Shown here: one piece after another, positions 16,053-23,225 of the stretch
How the letters are laid out: each line of letters opens with the position of its first letter
Numbering within the stretch: position 1 is the first letter of the stretch
NCBI GenBank assembly: GCA_937900605.1
Contig: CALCDK010000161.1
Span: 1-27,075 of the forward strand
Source of the DNA: an uncultured Olsenella sp.
GTDB lineage: Bacteria; Actinomycetota; Coriobacteriia; Coriobacteriales; Atopobiaceae
Direction: 5' to 3'
DNA: 27,075 bases
The notes under the pieces: model-generated
What the model saw: the letters and a program-made list of their open reading frames with translations, nothing else
What the model was told of the DNA's origin: nothing
The model's database searches: none
Translations under genes and position numbers: made by a program

Positions 16053-17627
16053 TTGAACAAGAACGTCATCAAGGCCACTGCGGCGTTTGCTGTCGTCGCC
16101 GGTCTGGTGGGTGGCTCCGTCGTCGCCCCCGCCACCGCCGTCGCGGCTCCCGTCCAGCAGGTCGCGGCCGAGCAGGCCGACCAGAGCGACGCCCAGAAGC
16201 TCCAGAGCCTCGTGGACGAGCTCATCGCCCTGCGTCCGAACGTCACCGCCACCTCGTGGTCCAAGTACAACTTGGACGCTACGATCCGCGGTGCGATCAA
16301 GGCCATCAATGGCTCTGACGCGGCTGAGATCGCCAAGTACCTGAAGGTCATCCCCGTCGCCAAGCGCGCCCTCGTCCCCGGCGTGAACCTCACTACGTTC
16401 ACCGACCCGAAGACCGGCCTGCTTGTCGACAGGAACTCCGTCACCGGCCACTGGGTCGAGGGATCCGCCGCGGGCCCCGTCTCCAGCTCCGAGCCGCTCG
16501 ACCGCCTGGTTGACGGCGTGGCCGACGGCCCGTTCAAGGCCACTGCCATCGGTACCGTCGACTCCCAGGGCAACCCCGTCGCCAACGGCGGCACCTACAT
16601 CCAGTTCGACCTTGGCAAGACTGCCACCATCAGCTCCTTCCAGCTGAAGCGCAACTGGCTCGGCTGGCCTGGCACCTGGGGCAAGGACTCCAAGAAGGTC
16701 ACCTACACCAACACCGCGCTCGTCGTGGCCAACAACCCGGACTTCTCCGACGCCAAGGTCGTCTACCACTCCGGCTATAACGGCTACAAGGACAACTTCA
16801 ACCTTGGCGAGCCCACCGACAAGACCTACTTCGAGACCGGCGCCGGCACCGACCTCATGGCCGGCAAGGCTCCCGTCGAGGGCCGCTACGTCCGCCTGTA
16901 CCAGAGCGGCTACTTCCCCTGCGATGAGGCCGGCCAGCCGATCAAGAACCACCACGAGTACGTCAACCACGTGGTCGAGGTCGTCATCGACGGCACCGTC
17001 AAGGGCCAGTCCGTCGATCCCGACGTCGTCCTCGACGTCAACGGCATGAAGCAGGACGTCGCCGACGCCGACGCCTTCCTCGCCCAGAACGACGGCCAGC
17101 TGACCGCCGACTCCGTCGACGCGATCAACGCCGCCAAGAAGGCCTGCACCGACATGCTCGCCAACATCGAGGCTGGCAAGTACCCCTCCGCTGGTGACTT
17201 CGATGCCGCTCGCAGCAACCTGCGTGCCGCCATCGACGGTGCCAAGCTCGCCACCTGGACCGTCACCTTCGACGACTGCATCCCCGCGACGGACAACGAG
17301 ACCCGCACGGTGCTCTCCGGCCAGTCCCTCTCCGACGTTCCCACTCCCGTCTGCGAGGGCTACACCTTCGAGGGCTGGTTCCTCGACAAGGAGCTGACCC
17401 AGGCCTTCGACGCGACCCAGCCGGTCACGTCCGACCTGACCGTCTATGCCAAGTGGTCCAAGATCGCCACCAACGGCGGCACCACTGAGGGCACCACGCC
17501 CGAGTCTGACAAGGGCTCCTCTGACCAGAAGCTCCCCGGCACCGGCGACCCCGTCTCGCTCGCTGCCGGCCTGGCTGCCGGCGCCTCCGCGCTGACCCTG
17601 GTCGCTGCCCGTCGCGTCAGGAAGTAG
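16053..17627 (+). CDS. LPGTG-anchored surface protein with discoidin-like and InlB-type repeat domains
   Basis: Start TTG 16053 is set by AAGGAGG and by the signal peptide that follows (MNKNVIKATAAFAVVAGLVG...), cleaved near AVA-AP. The 524-residue precursor then has an alpha-helical region with FIVAR-like character (about 45-110). A galactose-binding/F5-8 type C-like domain spans about residues 120-315 (GGTYIQFDLGKTATISSFQL, EGRYVRLYQSGYF). A second FIVAR-like helical part lies at about 330-400. A Listeria-Bacteroides/InlB B-type repeat covers about 405-470 (TVTFDDCIPATDNE, YTFEGWFLDKELTQAFD, VYAKWSK). A Thr/Ser-rich stretch leads to the sorting signal LPGTGD, a membrane segment and RRVRK, so sortase links it to peptidoglycan. 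A carbohydrate-binding or adhesion role is likely. It contains more T-ending codons than its neighbours. Confidence 0.88.
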   Translation: MNKNVIKATAAFAVVAGLVGGSVVAPATAVAAPVQQVAAEQADQSDAQKLQSLVDELIALRPNVTATSWSKYNLDATIRGAIKAINGSDAAEIAKYLKVIPVAKRALVPGVNLTTFTDPKTGLLVDRNSVTGHWVEGSAAGPVSSSEPLDRLVDGVADGPFKATAIGTVDSQGNPVANGGTYIQFDLGKTATISSFQLKRNWLGWPGTWGKDSKKVTYTNTALVVANNPDFSDAKVVYHSGYNGYKDNFNLGEPTDKTYFETGAGTDLMAGKAPVEGRYVRLYQSGYFPCDEAGQPIKNHHEYVNHVVEVVIDGTVKGQSVDPDVVLDVNGMKQDVADADAFLAQNDGQLTADSVDAINAAKKACTDMLANIEAGKYPSAGDFDAARSNLRAAIDGAKLATWTVTFDDCIPATDNETRTVLSGQSLSDVPTPVCEGYTFEGWFLDKELTQAFDATQPVTSDLTVYAKWSKIATNGGTTEGTTPESDKGSSDQKLPGTGDPVSLAAGLAAGASALTLVAARRVRK

Positions 17628-17657
17628 CCTCGGCTCCACCGTGCTCACGCACAGGAT

Positions 17658-17690
17658 CGCCCCCGGCCCTTGCGGTCGGGGGCGTTCTTC
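17658..17690 (+). terminator. Terminator after the surface-protein gene
   Basis: An 8-bp stem CGCCCCCG (17658-17665) pairs with 17677-17684 and is followed by TTCTTC, 30 bp after the stop codon. Confidence 0.7.
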
Positions 17691-17757
17691 ACATCTGCTG
17701 GGAGGGCGGCTCGCGGGGCGTCCGGAGCCAGGCCACTCGGCTACGTGTCCGCGGCTG

Positions 17758-17793
17758 CGAGAAGGGCACGTCCTTATGGGCACGTCCTTCTCG
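17758..17793. repeat. Inverted CGAGAAGG pair containing a 12-bp direct repeat
   Basis: CGAGAAGG (17758-17765) pairs with CCTTCTCG (17786-17793). Inside, GGGCACGTCCTT is present twice (17764-17775, 17778-17789). It lies between the convergent surface-protein and TerB-domain genes and may terminate the latter. It also carries the window-wide CGAGARG word on both strands. Confidence 0.5.
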
Positions 17794-17833
17794 GCGTTGA
17801 TGTGTGAGGCTACGGGCCTTGGGTGTGGCGCCG

Positions 17834-19648
17834 TCAGACGCCGAGCTCCTCGTGGAGGTCATCGACGTAGTCGGGGACCAGCTCGGGCACGCCGTCGTCT
17901 CCCATCTGTACGGCACAGTCGCCGAGTAGGTCGTAGAGGGCCTCGTTGACCTCGTCAACCTCCAGGTCGAGGTTGCTCCTGTCGGGACGGCGCCCGGCGA
18001 GCAGCGCGTCGAGCATCGCACGGGCCGATGCCGAGAGCCCCATGAGTGCCTCGGGCTCCTCGCGGGAGTCGCCTGCGTCGCCCCCCTCGGCAGGGGAGCG
18101 GTGGCCGGTGCGCTGAGTGTCGGCGCGCTGACTGTCGGCCGGCTGCCGGCCTGCAGGCCGGTCGTCGGCAGTCTGGTCGCTGACGCGCTGGCCGTCGGCG
18201 CGCTGATCGCCAGTGGGCGCTCCGGGCACGGCGTCCGGTGCGAGCGCGCCCGTGGCGGGGATGGGCAGGTCGCGCTCCTCGTCGATGAGCAGGCTCTCGC
18301 AGGTGACCTCGGCGTCCTCGCGGATCGCGTCGAGCTTCGAAACGTCGATCTGGATGCGCACCGGCCGTGCGGGCGCCGCCCCGTCCCCGTCCATGCCGTC
18401 GCGGCTCCCCGCGCCGGCGCCTCTCGCTGCCTTCGCACGGGGGTGCAGCGCCTCGCGAGCCTCTCGGTGCGCGAGGTCGACCAGGTACTTGGGCTCGTCA
18501 CGGCGCGCGAGTGCGGGCGTGAGGCCCAGCTCCTCTCGCATGGCCATGTCGACGGTGCGGACGAGCCGCGTCATCTGGTGGCAGCTCGAGCTCGCGCCGC
18601 GCAGTCCCGTGAGCGTCCACAGCCCGTTGTGGCAGGCGTACGTGCGCACCGACCCCATCTGGTAGATGACGTCGGCATGGCCCGCACCCTGCCAGAAGAC
18701 TGCCGACGCGAACACGAGGTGCGGCATCCGCGAGAAGGACCCGACCCACGCGTCCACGAGGCTCGGGTTGTTGGCCGTGCGCTGGCGGCGCATGAGCGCC
18801 CACAGGACGCCGAGGCACGCGTGGCGAAGCTCGTCGGCGCGCCCGTGCCAGACGGGGCTCGCGGCCGGGTCGTGGGCCGACAGCCCGCGCACGGCCTCCC
18901 AGGCGCGTGCGTCGAGGTCCGGGTCCTGTCCGTAGGGCAGCGAGGTGGCGGCGCGTCCGCCCCTCGAAGGTGCGGCCAGGGCCCGCTCCTGCAGGTCGAG
19001 AAGCGCGCGGGCCCACACGGGGCGCTGCGCGTCGACGTACGGCATGGCCAGCGCTGGGTCCAGCCCGTGCCAGGCGCAGTAGTCCGCGAGCCACGTGGGA
19101 GCGTAGAGGTCCAGTGAGGGCTGCTGCGCGCGAAGTGCCTGCCACGTGTCCCTGACGGCGGCGAAGCCCTCGGGACCGGGCGTGGTGCCCACGCCGTTGA
19201 GCAGCTCGTAGAGCAAGACGTACGAGAAGGGCGCCGGCGCGCTCGCGACCTCGCCGCGTCGCAGGGCCGTGCGCCACGCGAAGTAGGCGCGCAGCTGGGC
19301 GTCAGTCATGGACTGGTAGGTGGGCAGGTAGGTCTGGAAGTCGCCCACACGCGGCGCCTCGGCCTCGTCGTGGCCCTCCATCAGGCGCGCCTGCGCGACG
19401 AAGAGCTGCGCATCGGACCACCTGCGAGCCTCGGGAGACGTCGCGAGGGCGCGCATCTCGGCTATGCGGGCGGATGTGGCGGCGCGCATCCGGGAGCCGC
19501 GGAATACGATCGGCTCGTCGGCGTAGGTCCCCTCGGAGGCGCGTGCGACGCCGCGCTTGCGCAGTCGCCCGTTGAGGGCGTCGATCAGGTCGTCGAGGTC
19601 ACCGGCGTCGCGTCGGCGGGACCCGTGCGTCGGGTGCGTGCCGGTCAT
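17834..19648 (-). CDS. sngA: TerB-N/TerB-C domain protein, Shango SngA-like
   Basis: The 604-residue protein matches the TerB-N type: FQTYLPTYQSMTDAQLRAYF followed by AWRTALRRGE (about residues 104-133) and APFSYVLLYELLNGVG. A helical middle region (about 240-390) follows. Then come a TerB-C-like segment IQIDVSKLDAIREDAEV (about 432-460) and a C-terminal domain VDEVNEALYDLLGD...LVPDYVDDLHEEL (about 555-604). A hydrophilic linker with degenerate ADxQR repeats lies at about 478-515. Domain order and size fit SngA of the Shango anti-phage system. Its expected partners, the ATPase and helicase, lie downstream on the same strand but 3.1 kb away, beyond two opposite-strand genes. ATG 19648 is chosen because upstream in-frame codons are Arg-rich; its ATGA overlaps the stop of a small upstream ORF. 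Intracellular; biochemical role unproven. Confidence 0.85.
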   Translation of the reverse strand: MTGTHPTHGSRRRDAGDLDDLIDALNGRLRKRGVARASEGTYADEPIVFRGSRMRAATSARIAEMRALATSPEARRWSDAQLFVAQARLMEGHDEAEAPRVGDFQTYLPTYQSMTDAQLRAYFAWRTALRRGEVASAPAPFSYVLLYELLNGVGTTPGPEGFAAVRDTWQALRAQQPSLDLYAPTWLADYCAWHGLDPALAMPYVDAQRPVWARALLDLQERALAAPSRGGRAATSLPYGQDPDLDARAWEAVRGLSAHDPAASPVWHGRADELRHACLGVLWALMRRQRTANNPSLVDAWVGSFSRMPHLVFASAVFWQGAGHADVIYQMGSVRTYACHNGLWTLTGLRGASSSCHQMTRLVRTVDMAMREELGLTPALARRDEPKYLVDLAHREAREALHPRAKAARGAGAGSRDGMDGDGAAPARPVRIQIDVSKLDAIREDAEVTCESLLIDEERDLPIPATGALAPDAVPGAPTGDQRADGQRVSDQTADDRPAGRQPADSQRADTQRTGHRSPAEGGDAGDSREEPEALMGLSASARAMLDALLAGRRPDRSNLDLEVDEVNEALYDLLGDCAVQMGDDGVPELVPDYVDDLHEELGV

Positions 19649-19857
19649 GACGCGAGCCCCCGGTCGCGGCCGTCCGCCGTAGGGCGAGAGGTGCGCGGCA
19701 TGGCGGGCCGTGGCGTGGCGGCGCACGGCATCTGGCACGCGCCGCAAACCGCGGCGCGCACCACGGCGGCGCGCGTCGTTGCGGGCTGCGGCGTCGCGGC
19801 GCATGTGACGTTGGGATCGATGACGGGCAAGGCGGCCTCCTGGTCTGCTGTGACCAT
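19645..19857 (-). CDS. Possible small ORF (70 aa) translationally coupled to the TerB-domain gene
   Basis: From ATG 19857 the frame runs to a TGA that overlaps the TerB-domain ATG (ATGA). A TTG at 19830, preceded at 5 bp by AGGAGG, gives a 61-residue alternative. Third positions are strongly G/C, as in real genes here. The product holds a CGACQMPC motif and a repeated CAATPxP segment, but I recognise no family. The segment repeat is mirrored in the DNA, so the ORF could be chance coding in a repeated stretch. Confidence 0.3.
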   Translation of the reverse strand: MVTADQEAALPVIDPNVTCAATPQPATTRAAVVRAAVCGACQMPCAATPRPAMPRTSRPTADGRDRGLAS

Positions 19858-19869
19858 GGTAGCAGCGCC

Positions 19870-19893
19870 CCGGGACGCCCGTCCCGGTATCAT
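19870..19893 (+). promoter_or_regulatory. Palindrome and -10 box before the methyltransferase gene
   Basis: CCGGGACG-CC-CGTCCCGG (19870-19887) is a perfect 8-bp inverted repeat immediately followed by TATCAT (19888-19893), 26 bp before ATG 19920. A dyad in the spacer suggests an operator; no clear -35 is seen. Confidence 0.45.
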
Positions 19894-19919
19894 GGGTGGT
19901 CGTCGACCAGGGGAGGGAC

Positions 19920-20780
19920 ATGGCCTCGAGAACCGCCACGCTACTTGGCATCGCCGCCGCATCCGGTGCGGCGCTTCTCGGCTGGGCCGGGCTCGGGTGC
20001 CCGCGCCCCGTGCCCACGTCGTCCGGCCTCGCGTGGGTCCGCCGCATGCGCGACGGTGAGGGCAGGCACATGCGCGTGCTGCAGACGGGGAGCGTGCTGC
20101 AGTCGGCCACGTACCTCTCGCCGGGCGAGCGCATGGTCGCGCCCTTCGCATACCAGCGCGAGTTCATGCGCGCCTTCGACCTGGTCCCCGACGCGTCGGA
20201 CGTGCTCGTCGTGGGCGGGGGCGGCTTCGGGTTCCCCAAGATGGTCGCCGTCGCGCGGCCGGGCCTGCGCCTCGTCGTGGCCGAGCTCGAGCCGTCCGTC
20301 GTCGAGGCGGCCCGGCGCTGGTTCTTCCTCGACGAGGCCCGCGCGCTCATGGCTCGCGCGGGCGGCAGCATGGACGTCGTGTGCGACGACGGTCGCCGCG
20401 TGCTGGACGCCTGCGCGCCGGGCTCGCTCGACGTCGTGGTGCTCGACGCGTTCGTGGGCGACGAGCCCGCCGCATCGCTCGCGACCGCCGAGGCCGCGGC
20501 GTCGGCGAGAGGCGCGCTGCGGGACGCGGGGGTGCTTCTCGCCAACGTGGTGTCGCGCGACGACGGCTGCGACCTGGGCTTCCTTCGCGACCTCGTGGCC
20601 TCGCTGCGCACGGCGTTCGCCGAGGTGCTCGTGGTGCCCGCCAGCGACGAGGACCTGGGCGGCGAGGACAACTACCTCGTGGTCGCGGGCGCCCGCGGGC
20701 TGCGCGCCGACGGCGCGGTGGCCTATGACGAGGCATTCCTCGGCACGGTTCGCCACGACGCCGACGCGTCTCGCGCCTGA
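19920..20780 (+). CDS. Spermidine-synthase-like methyltransferase-fold protein
   Basis: The 286-residue protein has an N-terminal hydrophobic segment (residues 7-25, signal anchor or membrane). A Rossmann-type fold of the spermidine synthase superfamily follows: GGGGFGFPK (99-107), an acidic end to strand 2 (VVAELEPSVVEAARRWF), CDDGRRVLD, and LDVVVLDAFVGDEPAASL. The last is close to the 'DAFxGxxxPxxL' motif of the membrane-linked spermidine-synthase-like proteins. True polyamine synthesis is not proven; many such proteins have unknown small-molecule or methyl-transfer roles. GGGGAGGG precedes ATG 19920; the longer GTG start lies within the promoter. It is transcribed away from the TerB-domain gene, sharing its upstream region. 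Confidence 0.7.
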   Translation: MASRTATLLGIAAASGAALLGWAGLGCPRPVPTSSGLAWVRRMRDGEGRHMRVLQTGSVLQSATYLSPGERMVAPFAYQREFMRAFDLVPDASDVLVVGGGGFGFPKMVAVARPGLRLVVAELEPSVVEAARRWFFLDEARALMARAGGSMDVVCDDGRRVLDACAPGSLDVVVLDAFVGDEPAASLATAEAAASARGALRDAGVLLANVVSRDDGCDLGFLRDLVASLRTAFAEVLVVPASDEDLGGEDNYLVVAGARGLRADGAVAYDEAFLGTVRHDADASRA

Positions 20781-20810
20781 GCCGCCCGCACCGCGCCACA
20801 CGACGCCGCG

Positions 20811-20872
20811 TGCCTCTCGCCGCATCGCCGCCCGCCCCGCACTCCCAGACGCCGCGCGCTTCTCGCGCACAT
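20811..20872. repeat. Two inverted copies of the GCGAGARG intergenic core
   Basis: Minus-strand GGCGAGAGGC (about 20813-20821) and GCGAGAAGCGCGCGGCG (near 20861) match the cores after ettA and fumC but in the opposite orientation. They lie between the methyltransferase gene and the htpG promoter; no gene is seen in 20781-20977. Confidence 0.5.
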
Positions 20873-20934
20873 AATCTAAGCCGCAAACGCTGAGGTTTCC
20901 TTTGTGTGGGCGCTTAGCCCCGCGCGCGGAGGGG

Positions 20935-20940
20935 TAGACT
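20935..20940 (+). promoter_or_regulatory. Candidate -10 box of htpG
   Basis: TAGACT sits 37 bp before ATG 20978, flanked by GAGGGG and CCCCCTC, which can pair. CTTAGC lies 16 bp upstream as a weak -35. I see no CIRCE or HAIR heat-shock operator. Confidence 0.4.
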
Positions 20941-20977
20941 CCCCCTCGTTCAACGTCCGCACGAAAGGGGAGCGCGC

Positions 20978-22990
20978 ATGCGCAAGTTCAAGACAGAGAG
21001 CAAGAAGCTGCTCGACCTCATGATCAACTCCATCTACACCAACCGCGAGATCTTCCTGCGCGAGCTGGTGTCCAACGCCTCCGACGCCATCGACAAGCTC
21101 TACCTCAAGAGCCTGACTGACGCCTCGGCCCACATCGACCAGGAGAACCTCGCCATCGACGTGTCGTTCGACAAGGACGCGCGCACCATCACCGTCTCGG
21201 ACAACGGCATCGGCATGACCGCCGACGAGCTCGAGGCCAACCTGGGCACCATCGCTCACTCGGGCTCCGAGCAGTTCAAGGAGGAGAACGCCGAGAGCCA
21301 GGGCGACGCCGTCGACATCATCGGCCGCTTCGGCGTGGGCTTCTACTCCGCGTTCATGGTCGCCAAGGAGGTCAGCGTCGTCACGCGCGCCTTCGGCTCC
21401 GACGAGTGCCTGCGCTGGACGTCCGACGGAATCGAGGGCTACGACATCTCCACCGTGGCCCCCGACGACCCGGCCTGGCGCGCCACCAACGGCACCGACG
21501 TCGTCATGACCCTCAAGGACGACGCCGAGGACGCCTCCTACAGCGAGTTCCTCTCGGAGTACCAGCTCCAGGAGCTCATCCGCCGCTACAGCAACTACGT
21601 GCGCTACCCCGTCCGCATGGAGGTCACCAAGAGCCGCGAGAAGCCCAGGCCCGAGGACGCCGGCGACGACTACAAGCCGGAGTGGGAGGACTACACCGAG
21701 GTCGAGACCATCAACTCGATGACCCCGATCTGGAAGAAGCGCTCCTCCGAGGTCACGGACGAGGAGTACGCCGAGTTCTACAAGTCCACCTTCCACGACT
21801 GGGCCGACCCCGCGCGCACCTTCAGCCTCCACGCCGAGGGCGCCCTCGAGTACGACGCGCTGCTCTTCGTCCCGGGCCAGGCGCCGTTCGACCTCTACAG
21901 CCGCGACTACGAGAAGGGCCTCGAGCTCTACAGCTCCAACGTCCTCATCATGGAGAAGTGCGCCGACCTCCTCCCCGACTACTACAACTTCGTCCGCGGC
22001 GTGGTCGACTCCTCCGACATCACGCTCAACATCTCGCGCGAGACCCTGCAGCAGACCCGCCAGCTCCAGGCCATGGCGCGCCGCATCGAGAAGAAGGTCA
22101 CCTCAGAGCTCGAGTCCATGCGCGACGAGGACCGCGAGGCCTACGAGAAGTTCTTCTCCAACTTCGGTCGCGGCCTCAAGTACGGCATCTACTCCAGCTA
22201 CGGCACCAAGAAGGACGAGCTCGGCGACCTGCTCCTGTTCTGGAGCGCGCGCGAGGGCAAGATGGTGACCCTGGCCGAGTACGCCAAGGCCATGCCCGAG
22301 GGCCAGGACAAGGTCTACTATGCCGCCGGCGACGACCGCGACCGCCTCGCCAAGATGCCCGTGGTCAAGTCCGTGCTCGACCACGGCTACGACGTGCTGC
22401 TGTGCACCGAGGACGTCGACGAGTTCTGCTTCCAGGCCATGCACGACTACCTGGCCCACGGCCTGCCCAAGTCCTACGCCGACGAGGCCGCGCAGAAGGC
22501 CGTCGAGGACGGCGCCGAGCCCGAGGTCGAGGACCGCTCCCTGGAGCTCAGGAACGTCTCGTCCGGCGACCTCGATCTCGCCAGCGACGAGGAGAAGGCC
22601 GAGGCCGAGGAGGCCACCAAGGCCAACGAGGGCCTGTTCGAGGCCATGAAGGACGCGCTGGGCGAGAAGGTCGGCAAGGTCTGCGTCTCCACGCGCCTCG
22701 CCGGCGACGACGCCCCGGCCACGATCTCGTCCGAGGGCCCGCTGTCGCTGGGCATGGAGAAGGTCCTCTCCGCCGGCCCCGAGTCCGGCGAGGCCCCCAA
22801 GGCCATCCGCGTGCTCGAGGTCAACGCCAAGCACCCTGTGTTCTCCAAGCTCACCGCCGCCCAGCAGGCCGGTGACGCCGAGAAGGTCGCGCTCTACGCA
22901 CAGCTGCTCTACAGCCAGGCGCTGCTCGTCGAGGGCATGATGCCCGAGGACCCCGTGGCGTTCGCGTCGCAGGTCTGCGAGCTGATGTAG
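20978..22990 (+). CDS. htpG: Molecular chaperone HtpG (Hsp90)
   Basis: The 670-residue Hsp90 homologue carries the GHKL ATP-binding domain: EIFLRELVSNASDAIDKL (residues 24-41, with the catalytic Glu29 and Asn33), SDNGIGM (74-80), and GRFGVGFYSAFMVAK (116-130). The middle domain holds the catalytic-loop arginine in LNISRETLQQTRQL. The C-terminal dimerisation region ends without an MEEVD motif, as in bacteria. It is slightly longer than E. coli HtpG (624 residues); part of the extra length is an acidic charged stretch around residues 505-560 (DEEKAEAEEATKANEG). GAAAGGGGA precedes ATG 20978. It acts in the cytoplasm on stress-damaged or maturing client proteins. It is a single-gene unit ended by two hairpins. 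Confidence 0.96.
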   Translation: MRKFKTESKKLLDLMINSIYTNREIFLRELVSNASDAIDKLYLKSLTDASAHIDQENLAIDVSFDKDARTITVSDNGIGMTADELEANLGTIAHSGSEQFKEENAESQGDAVDIIGRFGVGFYSAFMVAKEVSVVTRAFGSDECLRWTSDGIEGYDISTVAPDDPAWRATNGTDVVMTLKDDAEDASYSEFLSEYQLQELIRRYSNYVRYPVRMEVTKSREKPRPEDAGDDYKPEWEDYTEVETINSMTPIWKKRSSEVTDEEYAEFYKSTFHDWADPARTFSLHAEGALEYDALLFVPGQAPFDLYSRDYEKGLELYSSNVLIMEKCADLLPDYYNFVRGVVDSSDITLNISRETLQQTRQLQAMARRIEKKVTSELESMRDEDREAYEKFFSNFGRGLKYGIYSSYGTKKDELGDLLLFWSAREGKMVTLAEYAKAMPEGQDKVYYAAGDDRDRLAKMPVVKSVLDHGYDVLLCTEDVDEFCFQAMHDYLAHGLPKSYADEAAQKAVEDGAEPEVEDRSLELRNVSSGDLDLASDEEKAEAEEATKANEGLFEAMKDALGEKVGKVCVSTRLAGDDAPATISSEGPLSLGMEKVLSAGPESGEAPKAIRVLEVNAKHPVFSKLTAAQQAGDAEKVALYAQLLYSQALLVEGMMPEDPVAFASQVCELM

Positions 22991-22997
22991 CGCTTGG

Positions 22998-23077
22998 GCC
23001 GGCGCCAGCGACGGGCGCCGGCACCGCATGACCCGCGCACGAGGGGAGGGCCGGGCCCGTCTGGGGCCCGGCCCTCC
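22998..23077 (+). terminator. Two hairpins downstream of htpG
   Basis: The first is a perfect 9-bp stem (22998-23006 with 23014-23022). The second is a 14-bp stem (23045-23058 with 23064-23077, 5-nt loop). Neither is followed by a long T-run. The remaining sequence to 23225 shows no gene. Confidence 0.65.
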
Positions 23078-23225
23078 TGCCGTCTGGCGCCGCGCGTCGG
23101 GCGAGTCGTGCCGCCCGCGGATGGGACCCGTCGGGTTGGGGTAGTCATTGGTAAGCTAGAGGGCTGTGACGCCACGGCCATGGGCCGCGCGCCGCGAAGG
23201 TCCGCCAACGTTGATCGGGGGAGAC

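Noticed and set aside
19649..19801. N-terminal extension of the TerB-domain protein
   Set aside because: Arg/Ala-rich sequence without domain similarity; the ATGA junction at 19645-19648 is a better start, although the Shine-Dalgarno site there is weak.
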